From Mariniphaga sp041687215 (GTDB taxonomy: Bacteria > Bacteroidota > Bacteroidia > Bacteroidales > Prolixibacteraceae), in the NCBI RefSeq assembly GCF_041687215.1, contig NZ_JAWLCI010000012.1:21316-85315 (forward strand): a stretch of 64,000 nt of DNA. Direction: 5' to 3'. The position numbers and the translations under genes are program-made. Positions 1-6,667 of the stretch are shown here, in pieces. Each line of letters begins with the position of its first letter. Position 1 is the stretch's first letter. The notes beneath the pieces are model-generated. The model was not told the origin of the DNA. It worked only from the letters and a program-made list of their open reading frames with translations, and did not search any database.

Positions 1-352
1 TGTTCCCGGACTCTTTCACAAACGAGGAATGATTGGTTCGCCCCGGAAACCCGACACCCAAAACCAGCGCCGGCGGGCTGACGGTTCGCAGTTTTACATT
101 GTAACAGGCCGAAAATATTTCGACAAGGAACTGGACGACATTGAAGAAGAAAACGATTATAAATTTACCGCAGAACAAAGGCAGGCATACAAAACCATTG
201 GCGGCGCTCCACATCTCGACGGAACATATACGATTTTTGGTGAAGTGATTTCAGGAATGGAAGTGGCAGATCGGATCGTTCAGGTAGAAACCGACCGCCA
301 ATGGAGGCCTATAGAGGATATCAGATTAAAAAAAGTCAGGATCTTGAAATAA
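1..352 (+). CDS. Cyclophilin-type peptidyl-prolyl isomerase, 3' end only
   Basis: The frame is open from the first bases of the window, so this is the C-terminal part of a longer gene that begins upstream. The motif GSQFYIVTGRKYFD is the cyclophilin core segment (GSQFFI in the family) that lines the proline-binding pocket, and PHLDGTYTIFGEVISGMEVA is the usual following strand pair. Cyclophilins catalyse cis/trans isomerisation of Xaa-Pro bonds during folding. The stretch before GSQF, rich in Arg and Pro, replaces the short MAN/AAR loop, as in Bacteroidota homologues. Whether it carries a signal peptide cannot be seen because the N-terminus is missing. The family call is firm; the cellular location is unknown. 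Confidence 0.9.
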   Translation, partial: VPGLFHKRGMIGSPRKPDTQNQRRRADGSQFYIVTGRKYFDKELDDIEEENDYKFTAEQRQAYKTIGGAPHLDGTYTIFGEVISGMEVADRIVQVETDRQWRPIEDIRLKKVRILK

Positions 353-375
353 TTCCTTAACTTTAAAAGAAAATT

Positions 376-762
376 TTGAAAAATAAGATTGAATATTGGG
401 TTGAACTGTCAGATTATGACTTTGAAACTGCAAAGGCAATGCTCGAAACTGGCAGGTATCTTTATGTTGGTTTTATGTGCCATCAGACCGTGGAAAAATT
501 ACTAAAAGCATATTTTACAAAAACAAAAAATGAAACACCACCTTTTGTGCACAGTCTGTTATATCTTTCGAAAAAGTCAGGGATAATGGAATTTTTATCT
601 GAGGAATTTAAAGATACAATAGATCTTCTTGAACCTCTTAATATTGAATCACGTTACCCAACATATAAAGAAAGGCTTTTTAAAAGTTTGACTCAGGAAA
701 GATGTTTCGAAATTATATCTAAAACAGATTTATTCAGACAATGGATAAAAGAGATGTTATAA
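376..762 (+). CDS. HEPN domain protein of a HEPN/MNT pair
   Basis: A 128-residue all-helical protein with the hallmarks of the PF05168-type HEPN domain: the segment CHQTVEKLLKAY in the second helix, FVHSLLYL in the middle and ESRYPTY near the end. HEPN proteins pair with minimal nucleotidyltransferases (MNT) and are found in toxin-antitoxin and stress modules. The start used is TTG at 376; no in-frame ATG lies at the head of the gene. It overlaps the next gene by 22 bases, implying translational coupling. The RX4-6H ribonuclease motif of catalytic HEPN toxins is not visible, because the Arg of RYPTY has no His four to six residues on. It may therefore be a non-nucleolytic HEPN or bind substrate for its MNT partner. 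Confidence 0.8.
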   Translation: MKNKIEYWVELSDYDFETAKAMLETGRYLYVGFMCHQTVEKLLKAYFTKTKNETPPFVHSLLYLSKKSGIMEFLSEEFKDTIDLLEPLNIESRYPTYKERLFKSLTQERCFEIISKTDLFRQWIKEML

Positions 763-1040
763 ATAAACTAGTTCAATATAAAACACTTTTGTCCGGTTAT
801 TTTGAACTGGACAAACTGATACTTTTTGGATCGTTTGCAAAAGGCACAAATTCAGAAGACAGTGATATTGACGTAGCAATCGTTGTGAAAAAACTCAACG
901 AGGATTATTTTGCAGACACCCCATTGTTTTGGAAATTACGCAGGCAAATTGACGAGCGGATAGAACCGGTTATTTTTGAAAAAGGAAAAGATGAAAGCGG
1001 ATTCCTTTCGGAAATTATGAATACCGGTATTGAGATTTAA
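741..1040 (+). CDS. Minimal nucleotidyltransferase (MNT) of a HEPN/MNT pair
   Basis: A 99-residue protein with the polymerase-beta superfamily signature GSX10DXD complete: G30-S31, then D42 and D44 in the run GSFAKGTNSEDSDIDVAI. These residues bind metal and nucleotide, and related MntA antitoxins transfer AMP from ATP to the partner HEPN toxin. The gene overlaps the HEPN gene upstream in another frame and its stop codon overlaps by four bases the stop of the convergent HAD gene. No separate promoter is visible, so it is expected to be co-expressed with the HEPN gene. AMP transfer here is inferred from family; the substrate is not known. Confidence 0.82.
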   Translation: MDKRDVINKLVQYKTLLSGYFELDKLILFGSFAKGTNSEDSDIDVAIVVKKLNEDYFADTPLFWKLRRQIDERIEPVIFEKGKDESGFLSEIMNTGIEI

Positions 1041-1660
1041 AATACTTCCGCAACTTCCATCTCATCTTTCAACCAGAAAGTTTTTAACCCTGCTTTCACA
1101 GCACCTGAAATATTTTTCTCCAGGTCATCTACAAATAATGTTTCTTCCGGAATTATTCCGGAAAGCTCAATCACTTTCTGATAAGATGCCAAATCGGGTT
1201 TGCGTTCGTGAATTTCGTGCGAGTAAAAATCTTTCACAAAAAGAGAAGGAAATTCAATTCCGTACATATCACGAAATTCACTGTGCAGTCGTTTAATGTG
1301 GATTGCATTCGTATTGCTGAACAAATAAACATCGTAATTTTTGGCAAGCATTTTTAGCATTTCCACACGTTTGGCCGGAATATCGCGTATCATCGCACAC
1401 CAGGCATCATCAATTTGCTGATCGGTAGCCTCCGGGTTTTTCAAAATCCGACGAACTTGTTTTCTGAACGCTTCAGGCGTTGCTTTCCCTACCTCCAATT
1501 CATAAAAAACAGGATCGACATAAGCCTGCTGGCGATTGACCACTTCCGAATTCAACCCAAGATTTCTGAACGCCTGAATTGACGCATCAAAATCGAGGTT
1601 AAGCAAAACATTTCCCAGGTCGAAAACAATGTTTTTGATATTTGTGAGATTTGGCTTCAT
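1037..1660 (-). CDS. HAD superfamily hydrolase, YihX-like phosphatase
   Basis: A 207-residue HAD-IA hydrolase. Motif I is VFDLGNVL with nucleophile D14; the second acidic residue is replaced by Gly, as in the FDLGNV group that includes E. coli YihX (glucose-1-phosphate phosphatase, a protein of similar length). Motif II is YLFSNTN, motif III the Lys of HERKPDLASY and motif IV LFVDDLEKNISGA. It has no signal peptide, so it should be cytoplasmic. It is divergent from mtnA across a 50-bp gap. Methionine salvage in other bacteria can include HAD enzymes (MtnX, MtnC), but this one does not match those specifically, so the substrate is left open. Confidence 0.82.
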   Translation of the reverse strand: MKPNLTNIKNIVFDLGNVLLNLDFDASIQAFRNLGLNSEVVNRQQAYVDPVFYELEVGKATPEAFRKQVRRILKNPEATDQQIDDAWCAMIRDIPAKRVEMLKMLAKNYDVYLFSNTNAIHIKRLHSEFRDMYGIEFPSLFVKDFYSHEIHERKPDLASYQKVIELSGIIPEETLFVDDLEKNISGAVKAGLKTFWLKDEMEVAEVF

Positions 1661-1691
1661 CTTTTTATTTTAAGCCAACGAATATAAATAT

Positions 1692-1699
1692 TATTTTTG
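1692..1699 (+). promoter_or_regulatory. Candidate -7 promoter box for mtnA-mtnP
   Basis: TATTTTTG matches the Bacteroidota consensus TAnnTTTG in all six fixed positions and lies 11 bases before the ATG at 1711, which would give a very short leader. No -33 TTTG is visible at the usual distance. Confidence 0.5.
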
Positions 1700-1710
1700 C
1701 TTTTATTTCC

Positions 1711-2817
1711 ATGCGAATTAACAGCAAACCATATCATACCATTTGGCTGAGTGAAAAAAATCCATCGGTTGTGCAGGTCATCGACCAGCGAAAACTGCCA
1801 TTCGTGTTCGAAATTCTCGATCTAAAAACGCCCGAAGATTGTTTCCATGCCATTCGAAACATGGCCGTCCGCGGAGCGCCACTCATCGGTGTAACTGCTG
1901 CTTACGGAATGTACCTGGCTTTGTTTGAATTTCGAGGCGACAATCTGAAAAACTATCTCCATGAAAAGGCTGATTTTTTGAAATCATCCCGTCCAACCGC
2001 AGTAAATCTGGCTTATGCCGTGGATGTGATGCTGGAATTTATGCTCCAAAATCTCCCGAATTCAAATCTGCAAAAAATTGCCCTGGCAAAAGTTGAAGAA
2101 CTGAAATTCCGTGAAATCAGTTTCAGCGAAAAAATCGGGGAATTCGGATTGAATATTATCGAAGAAATTTATCGAAAGAATAAAAAACCCGTAAATATTT
2201 TAACGCATTGCAATGCCGGCTGGCTGGCCTGTATCGACTGGGGAACAGCAACGGCACCCGTTTACAAAGCCCATCACAAAGGTATTCCGGTACATGTTTG
2301 GGTGGATGAAACCCGCCCCCGAAACCAAGGCGCCCGGTTAACGGCATTTGAACTTGGACAGGAAGGAGTTCCGCACACCGTAATTGCCGATAACACCGGC
2401 GGGCACCTCATGCAACACGGGATGGTTGATTTGGTGATTGTGGGCAGCGACCGCACTACGTTTACCGGCGATGTGGCTAATAAAATTGGCACTTACCTGA
2501 AAGCGCTGGCGGCAAAAGATAACGGTGTTCCGTTTTATGTAGCGCTTCCATCCTCCACATTCGATTGGCAAATGGAAGATGGAATTGTTGAAATTCCCAT
2601 CGAAGAAAGAGATGCAAGTGAAGTTGCCCAAATGGAAGGTTGGGACGGAAATGCCATCCAACAGGTGAGGTTGATCCCCGAAAACAGTCCGGCTGCCAAT
2701 TACGGTTTCGATGTCACTCCGGCAAGATTGGTAACCGGTTTGATTACCGAACGGGGAATTTGCAAAGCAAATAAAGAGAGCATTTTAAAACTTTTTCCTG
2801 AAAAGAACAGAAAATGA
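1711..2817 (+). CDS. mtnA: S-methyl-5-thioribose-1-phosphate isomerase
   Basis: A 368-residue enzyme that converts methylthioribose-1-phosphate (MTR-1-P) to methylthioribulose-1-phosphate in salvage of methylthioadenosine. The family's catalytic residues are present: C167 in LTHCNAGWLAC and D247 in VGSDRTTFTGDVANKIGTY. The N-terminal RGAPLIGVTAAYGM is also characteristic. The reading frame is open from 1651, but the ATG at 1711 (MRINSKPYHT) gives the usual family length and follows a promoter box, so it is used here. The stop overlaps the mtnP start in ATGA, so the two enzymes, which act in sequence, are coupled. Other salvage genes (mtnK, mtnB, mtnC, mtnD) are not adjacent. Confidence 0.93.
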   Translation: MRINSKPYHTIWLSEKNPSVVQVIDQRKLPFVFEILDLKTPEDCFHAIRNMAVRGAPLIGVTAAYGMYLALFEFRGDNLKNYLHEKADFLKSSRPTAVNLAYAVDVMLEFMLQNLPNSNLQKIALAKVEELKFREISFSEKIGEFGLNIIEEIYRKNKKPVNILTHCNAGWLACIDWGTATAPVYKAHHKGIPVHVWVDETRPRNQGARLTAFELGQEGVPHTVIADNTGGHLMQHGMVDLVIVGSDRTTFTGDVANKIGTYLKALAAKDNGVPFYVALPSSTFDWQMEDGIVEIPIEERDASEVAQMEGWDGNAIQQVRLIPENSPAANYGFDVTPARLVTGLITERGICKANKESILKLFPEKNRK

Positions 2818-3560
2818 AAGTAGCAATCATCGGCGGTTCGGGTCTCGAAAACCCCGACATACTTAAAAATGCGGAAGAGAAAAAAGTGGAAACCCCTTTT
2901 GGAAATCCTTCCTCAACTTTTAAAACAGGTCAGATTGAAGGAATTGATGTGGCGATTCTTTCACGACACGGCAGAAACCATGAAATTCCACCATCGCAGG
3001 TAAATAACCGGGCTAACATATGGGCCATTCGCGAGTTGGGATGCACCCACATTCTGGCTACCACAGCTTGCGGCAGTTTGCGGGAGGAAATCAGGAGGGG
3101 CGATTTGGTTATCCTCGATCAATTCATCGACTTTACGCGCCACCGCGAAGTTACTTTTCATGAAAAATTTGAGGATGGTAATCTGATGCACATTCCAATG
3201 GCTGACCCTTTCGATGCAGGGTTGAGACAAAGGCTGATTGATACTGCCGGAAAATTAAACCTTCCGTTTCACCACCGGGGGACGGTAATTACCATTGAAG
3301 GGCCACGTTTTTCAACCCGTGCCGAATCGAACATGTTCCGGCTTTGGAGCGCCGATGTTATTAACATGTCAGTTGCACCCGAATGTATTCTCGCCAACGA
3401 ACTGCAAATCCCTTATGCAGCCATTGTCCTTAGCACCGACTACGATTGCTGGAAAACCGACGAAGAGCCGGTTACCTGGGAAGAAGTGCTGAAAGTCTTC
3501 AGCCAGAATGTAAAAAATGTTATCCTCCTGTTACAACAAACCATCGCTGGTTTCCAGTAA
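2814..3560 (+). CDS. mtnP: S-methyl-5'-thioadenosine phosphorylase
   Basis: A 248-residue enzyme of the PNP/MTAP phosphorylase family that splits methylthioadenosine with phosphate into adenine and MTR-1-P, the substrate of MtnA encoded just upstream. Visible family landmarks are IIGGSGLE (phosphate site), SRHGRNHEIPPSQVNNRANI, GPRFSTRAESNMFR, NMSVAPECILANE and STDYDCW. The Asp in TDYDCW selects a 6-amino purine and separates MTAP from PNP. A start overlapping the mtnA stop supports co-translation. It is slightly shorter than human MTAP. No signal peptide is present. Confidence 0.92.
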   Translation: MKVAIIGGSGLENPDILKNAEEKKVETPFGNPSSTFKTGQIEGIDVAILSRHGRNHEIPPSQVNNRANIWAIRELGCTHILATTACGSLREEIRRGDLVILDQFIDFTRHREVTFHEKFEDGNLMHIPMADPFDAGLRQRLIDTAGKLNLPFHHRGTVITIEGPRFSTRAESNMFRLWSADVINMSVAPECILANELQIPYAAIVLSTDYDCWKTDEEPVTWEEVLKVFSQNVKNVILLLQQTIAGFQ

Positions 3561-3724
3561 TTTTCACCACAACGTGCTGAAAGACATAATGGATTAAAAT
3601 AATTTGGCATATTCTTTGCTAAAAAAATCCTGTTGTCTTAAAGCCAGAAAAACAGAAATGTAAGACCGTTCAGTTAGTACTATATAAATTCAGCCATCAA
3701 GCTTTGTTGGCGTTTTAATTCCCG

Positions 3725-3754
3725 GCGGCATCTTTCAAAAGGTGCCGCTTTTTT
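3725..3754 (+). terminator. Rho-independent terminator between mtnP and pheS
   Basis: A 10-bp stem (3725-3734 with 3739-3748, one G-T pair) and a four-base loop TCAA are followed at once by TTTTTT. It lies 165 bases after mtnP and just ahead of the pheS promoter box. Nothing else was recognised in the 239-bp gap. Confidence 0.8.
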
Positions 3755-3765
3755 ATTTGAATCAT

Positions 3766-3773
3766 TATCTTTG
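3766..3773 (+). promoter_or_regulatory. Candidate -7 promoter box for pheS
   Basis: TATCTTTG is a full TAnnTTTG match, directly after a terminator and 26 bases before the pheS ATG. The position suits a promoter well. A -33 TTTG is not visible because the terminator stem occupies that place. Confidence 0.65.
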
Positions 3774-3799
3774 CACCATCATTTAAAGATTGAATCGCC

Positions 3800-4819
3800 A
3801 TGTTGGATAAAATCAGTGCTTTGCAGCAGGAAATAGAACAGGCAACGGCTTCGTCGATGGACGAGGTGGAAGTGTTGCGTATAAAATACATCAGTAAAAA
3901 AGGAAGTGTAAATCAACTTTTTGCCGATTTTAAAAATGTACCCAACGAAGAGAAAAAAGCAGTTGGCAAAGCTCTGAATGACTTAAAAAACTTTGCCCTG
4001 GAAAAAATCAACAGCCTGCGCGATTCCTTCGAATCAACCGGTTCTGAAAATACCGGCACAGACCTTACCCGTCCCGGTGAACCGTTAAAACTGGGAACCC
4101 GTCATCCACTTTCGCTGGTGAAAAATGAAATCATTAATATATTTGGCAGGCTTGGATTTACCGTTGCCGAAGGCCCTGAAATAGAAGACGACTGGCACGT
4201 ATTTTCAGCGTTGAATTTTCCGCCCGAACACCCGGCACGCGATATGCAGGATACTTTTTTTATTGAAAAAGACCCCGACGTATTGTTGCGAACCCACACC
4301 TCCAGTGTACAAATTCGTGTGATGGAACACACCCAGCCGCCCATTCGTGCCATTTTCCCCGGTCGGGTTTTCCGTAATGAAGCCATTTCGGCCCGGTCGC
4401 ACTGCATTTTCCACCAGGTGGAAGGTTTGTATGTGGACGAAAATGTTTCGTTTGCCGATCTGAAACAAACTCTGCTTTATTTTGCCAAAGAGTTGTTTGG
4501 AGAAGAAACACAAATCAGGCTGCGCCCCAGCTATTTCCCGTTTACCGAACCCAGCGCCGAAATGGATGTAAGTTGCTCGATATGCGGCGGCAAAGGTTGC
4601 AATGTGTGCAAATACACCGGCTGGCTCGAAATTCTGGGCTGCGGTATGGTTGACCCCAACGTGTTGGAAGCCTGCAACATCGACAGTCAAAAATATACCG
4701 GATTCGCTTTTGGAATGGGCATCGAGCGCATTGCCATGTTGCGTTACGGCATAAAAGATATCCGGCATTTTTTTGAAAACGATATACGTTTTTTAAAGCA
4801 GTTTGAATCAGCTATTTAG
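3800..4819 (+). CDS. pheS: Phenylalanyl-tRNA synthetase alpha subunit
   Basis: A 339-residue class II synthetase alpha chain that charges tRNA-Phe together with PheT. The N-terminal coiled-coil (about 1-80) is followed by the catalytic core: motif 1 region LGTRHPLSLVKNEI, the HPARDMQDTFF segment, motif 2 around FPGRVFRNEAISARSHCIFHQ with the GLYVD strand, and motif 3 FAFGMGIERIAMLRYGI with the catalytic Arg. A Cys cluster, CSICGGKGCNVCK, sits near residue 257; this replaces plain sequence in the E. coli protein and could bind zinc, as in other PheS proteins with this loop. Length is normal. pheT is not adjacent, so the two subunits are encoded apart here. Confidence 0.96.
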   Translation: MLDKISALQQEIEQATASSMDEVEVLRIKYISKKGSVNQLFADFKNVPNEEKKAVGKALNDLKNFALEKINSLRDSFESTGSENTGTDLTRPGEPLKLGTRHPLSLVKNEIINIFGRLGFTVAEGPEIEDDWHVFSALNFPPEHPARDMQDTFFIEKDPDVLLRTHTSSVQIRVMEHTQPPIRAIFPGRVFRNEAISARSHCIFHQVEGLYVDENVSFADLKQTLLYFAKELFGEETQIRLRPSYFPFTEPSAEMDVSCSICGGKGCNVCKYTGWLEILGCGMVDPNVLEACNIDSQKYTGFAFGMGIERIAMLRYGIKDIRHFFENDIRFLKQFESAI

Positions 4820-4835
4820 AGAATAATTTTGGAAT

Positions 4836-4855
4836 AAACGACATTTTTGTCGTTT
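4836..4855. terminator. Perfect hairpin after pheS, possible weak terminator
   Basis: AAACGACA pairs with TGTCGTTT around a TTTT loop, 17 bases after the pheS stop. No run of Ts follows the stem, so termination would be weak or rely on another factor. Confidence 0.4.
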
Positions 4856-4979
4856 GTCGCTGAATTGTATCCTTTTACCCCCTGAATTCTTGTTTTCATC
4901 GATATTGCTCTTATTTAATGTAACCAATTAGCAATTTTGAATGTCTTAATGTTACAATGAAAACAAAAACAATTGAGTC

Positions 4980-5567
4980 ATGAAAACAAAAAATTTAGTT
5001 TTAACAGCAATGGCAGTATTTGTTGCAGCAACAGTATTTGCCACCCAACTCCCCACCATGAATGTAATTCCGGTACAAAATGAAAAAGCTCTGGTAGCAT
5101 TTGAAACCATGTCGCCGGCGAATTTTGAGCTAACATTAAAAAACCAGCGGGGTGAAACCATTTTCTACAAAAAATCGGAAGAACCGGCACAAAGCTACAA
5201 GTTGGTTTTAGATTTACAAGATTTGGATGATGGCAATTACCATGTGAACCTGAAACACGGCAATTGTAACCTCGACAGGTTAGTTACGATTTCGAACGGA
5301 AAGAATCTAAAGGTTGGTGAAGAAATCAGGATGTTTAGTCCGTACTACAAATTCGAAAACAACACCCTTCAGATTTCTTATCTGAACAATTCACAAAAAA
5401 ATGTATTCCTGAATATTTACCGTGACGGACAATATGTTACAGGCAAAAAACTGGGAAAAGAAATGTGTATTCAGAAAGCGCTTGATTTCTCAAAACTTGA
5501 AAAAGGAACTTATGAAGTTGTTTTAACCAATAACAGCAACGAATTTCAGTTTACCGTTCAAAAATAA
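4980..5567 (+). CDS. Secreted protein with two similar beta-strand repeats, unknown function
   Basis: A 195-residue protein with an N-terminal signal peptide (KTKNLVLTAMAVFVAATVFA, cleavage probably after VFA). The remainder looks like two tandem beta-sandwich units. In each, a strand of the type FELTLKNQRGETIFYK or VFLNIYRDGQYVTGKK is followed by LDLQDLDDGNYHVNLKHGN or LDFSKLEKGTYEVVLTNNS. This resembles the Ig-like fold and the strand pattern of T9SS tails (a G-Y motif after 'L..G.Y'), but no sorting tail with PNP motif is present. It is single-gene: pheS lies upstream and a strong terminator follows. I do not recognise a named family, and the function is unknown. Confidence 0.72.
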   Translation: MKTKNLVLTAMAVFVAATVFATQLPTMNVIPVQNEKALVAFETMSPANFELTLKNQRGETIFYKKSEEPAQSYKLVLDLQDLDDGNYHVNLKHGNCNLDRLVTISNGKNLKVGEEIRMFSPYYKFENNTLQISYLNNSQKNVFLNIYRDGQYVTGKKLGKEMCIQKALDFSKLEKGTYEVVLTNNSNEFQFTVQK

Positions 5568-5592
5568 GAAGAGTGAAATATTGAACGCGATC

Positions 5593-5620
5593 AGGGCTCC
5601 GGTTTTCCGGGGCCTTTTTT
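5593..5620 (+). terminator. Rho-independent terminator
   Basis: GGCTCCGG (5595-5602) pairs with CCGGGGCC (5607-5614, one T-G pair) over a TTTT loop and is followed by TTTTTT. It ends the secreted-protein gene 26 bases downstream of its stop and isolates it from the transporter operon. Confidence 0.85.
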
Positions 5621-5753
5621 CATTTTTACCGGCGGTAATTTTAATCCTTAATTTTATACCTATCCACTAAAATTAAAATTTACTTGTCTTCATTTAAACT
5701 ATTTCGCAGCGTTCAAGTCCAAATCAGTGTTTTAATTATCTGGAGGAAAAATC

Positions 5754-6647
5754 GTGCAAATAAAAATTGAGAAGCTGAACAAAGTTTACCGCAACGGGAA
5801 TTATGCCATAAAAAACCTGAATCTTGAAATTCCCAACGGTATGTTTGGATTGCTGGGACCTAACGGAGCCGGCAAATCAACTCTGATGCGGATTTTGGTT
5901 ACTCTGATGAAACCTTCAAGCGGAAAGGTTATGGTAAATGATCTCGATTTAGCTAAAAACCGGCGCGAAATTCGGGCCATGCTTGGTTACCTCCCGCAAG
6001 ATTTCAGTTTTTTTTCGAAATTGAAAACGTATGAGTTTTTAGATTATGCCGCAAGATTGGCCGGAATGAAAAACGGTGCCGCAAGAAAAACTGCCGTTGA
6101 CCAAATGTTGGAAGAAGTGGGACTTTATGAAGCACGCGACCGCAACGCCAACAAACTCTCGGGTGGAATGAAACGCAGACTGGGAATTGCGCAGGCTTTA
6201 ATTAACAATCCTAAAATTATTATTGTGGATGAGCCAACCACGGGTCTCGATCCGGAAGAACGTATCCGGTTCCGCAATCTGCTTTCCAATTTAAGTACAC
6301 GCGACGTTATTATAATTTTATCGACACATATTGTTGGAGACATTTCCAGCACCTGTCACAACATGGCATTGTTAAACAAAGGAGAACTTGCATTTGCCGG
6401 ATCACCCGAAGATTTAGTAAAAAAAGCCAAAGGAAATGTGTGGCTAATTGAAGCTACTGAAGCCGAATACCTTGAAATCAACGAGAAATATCCGGTTATT
6501 TCCACCATTCCTACCGAAGGAGGATGGGAGGTTCAGGTAGTTGCCCCGGAAATTAACGGGTATTACGGGAAACAAATTGAACCTAATCTTGAACATGCTT
6601 ACGTACATTATATGGAAAACAATTTGAACCAGTGGACAAATTCTTAA
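5754..6647 (+). CDS. ABC-2 type transporter ATP-binding protein (NBD1 of hybrid operon)
   Basis: A 297-residue ABC ATPase, first gene of a seven-gene operon. Walker A is GPNGAGKST at residues 35-43, the signature LSGGM at 135-139, Walker B ends in D159-E160 of VDEPTTGLDP, and the switch His is H192 in STHIVGD. All catalytic elements are intact. The start is GTG, preceded by GGAGG eight bases away, an unusually good ribosome site for this genome. The C-terminal 80 residues after the NBD resemble the end of the ATPase fused to the RND permease at 15735-20459, and the two NBDs share long matching segments (GMFGLLGPNGAGKST; ERIRFRNLL; STHI). They are probably duplicates and could form a heterodimer. 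The next gene is its membrane partner. Confidence 0.93.
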   Translation: MQIKIEKLNKVYRNGNYAIKNLNLEIPNGMFGLLGPNGAGKSTLMRILVTLMKPSSGKVMVNDLDLAKNRREIRAMLGYLPQDFSFFSKLKTYEFLDYAARLAGMKNGAARKTAVDQMLEEVGLYEARDRNANKLSGGMKRRLGIAQALINNPKIIIVDEPTTGLDPEERIRFRNLLSNLSTRDVIIILSTHIVGDISSTCHNMALLNKGELAFAGSPEDLVKKAKGNVWLIEATEAEYLEINEKYPVISTIPTEGGWEVQVVAPEINGYYGKQIEPNLEHAYVHYMENNLNQWTNS

Positions 6648-6667
6648 TTATATAAAATAACAAAAAG

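Noticed and set aside
1030..1296. Plus-strand frame of 88 codons inside the HAD gene
   Set aside because: It is antisense to a complete HAD hydrolase and has no family features.
3561..3799. Small RNA or riboswitch between mtnP and pheS
   Set aside because: Only a standard terminator and promoter box were recognised; no conserved SAM-riboswitch or T-box pattern is visible.
5701..5753. ECF-like promoter CGCAG, 17 bases, GTGTT before the hybrid operon
   Set aside because: Spacing and last base differ from the three good copies and the A/T block is missing.
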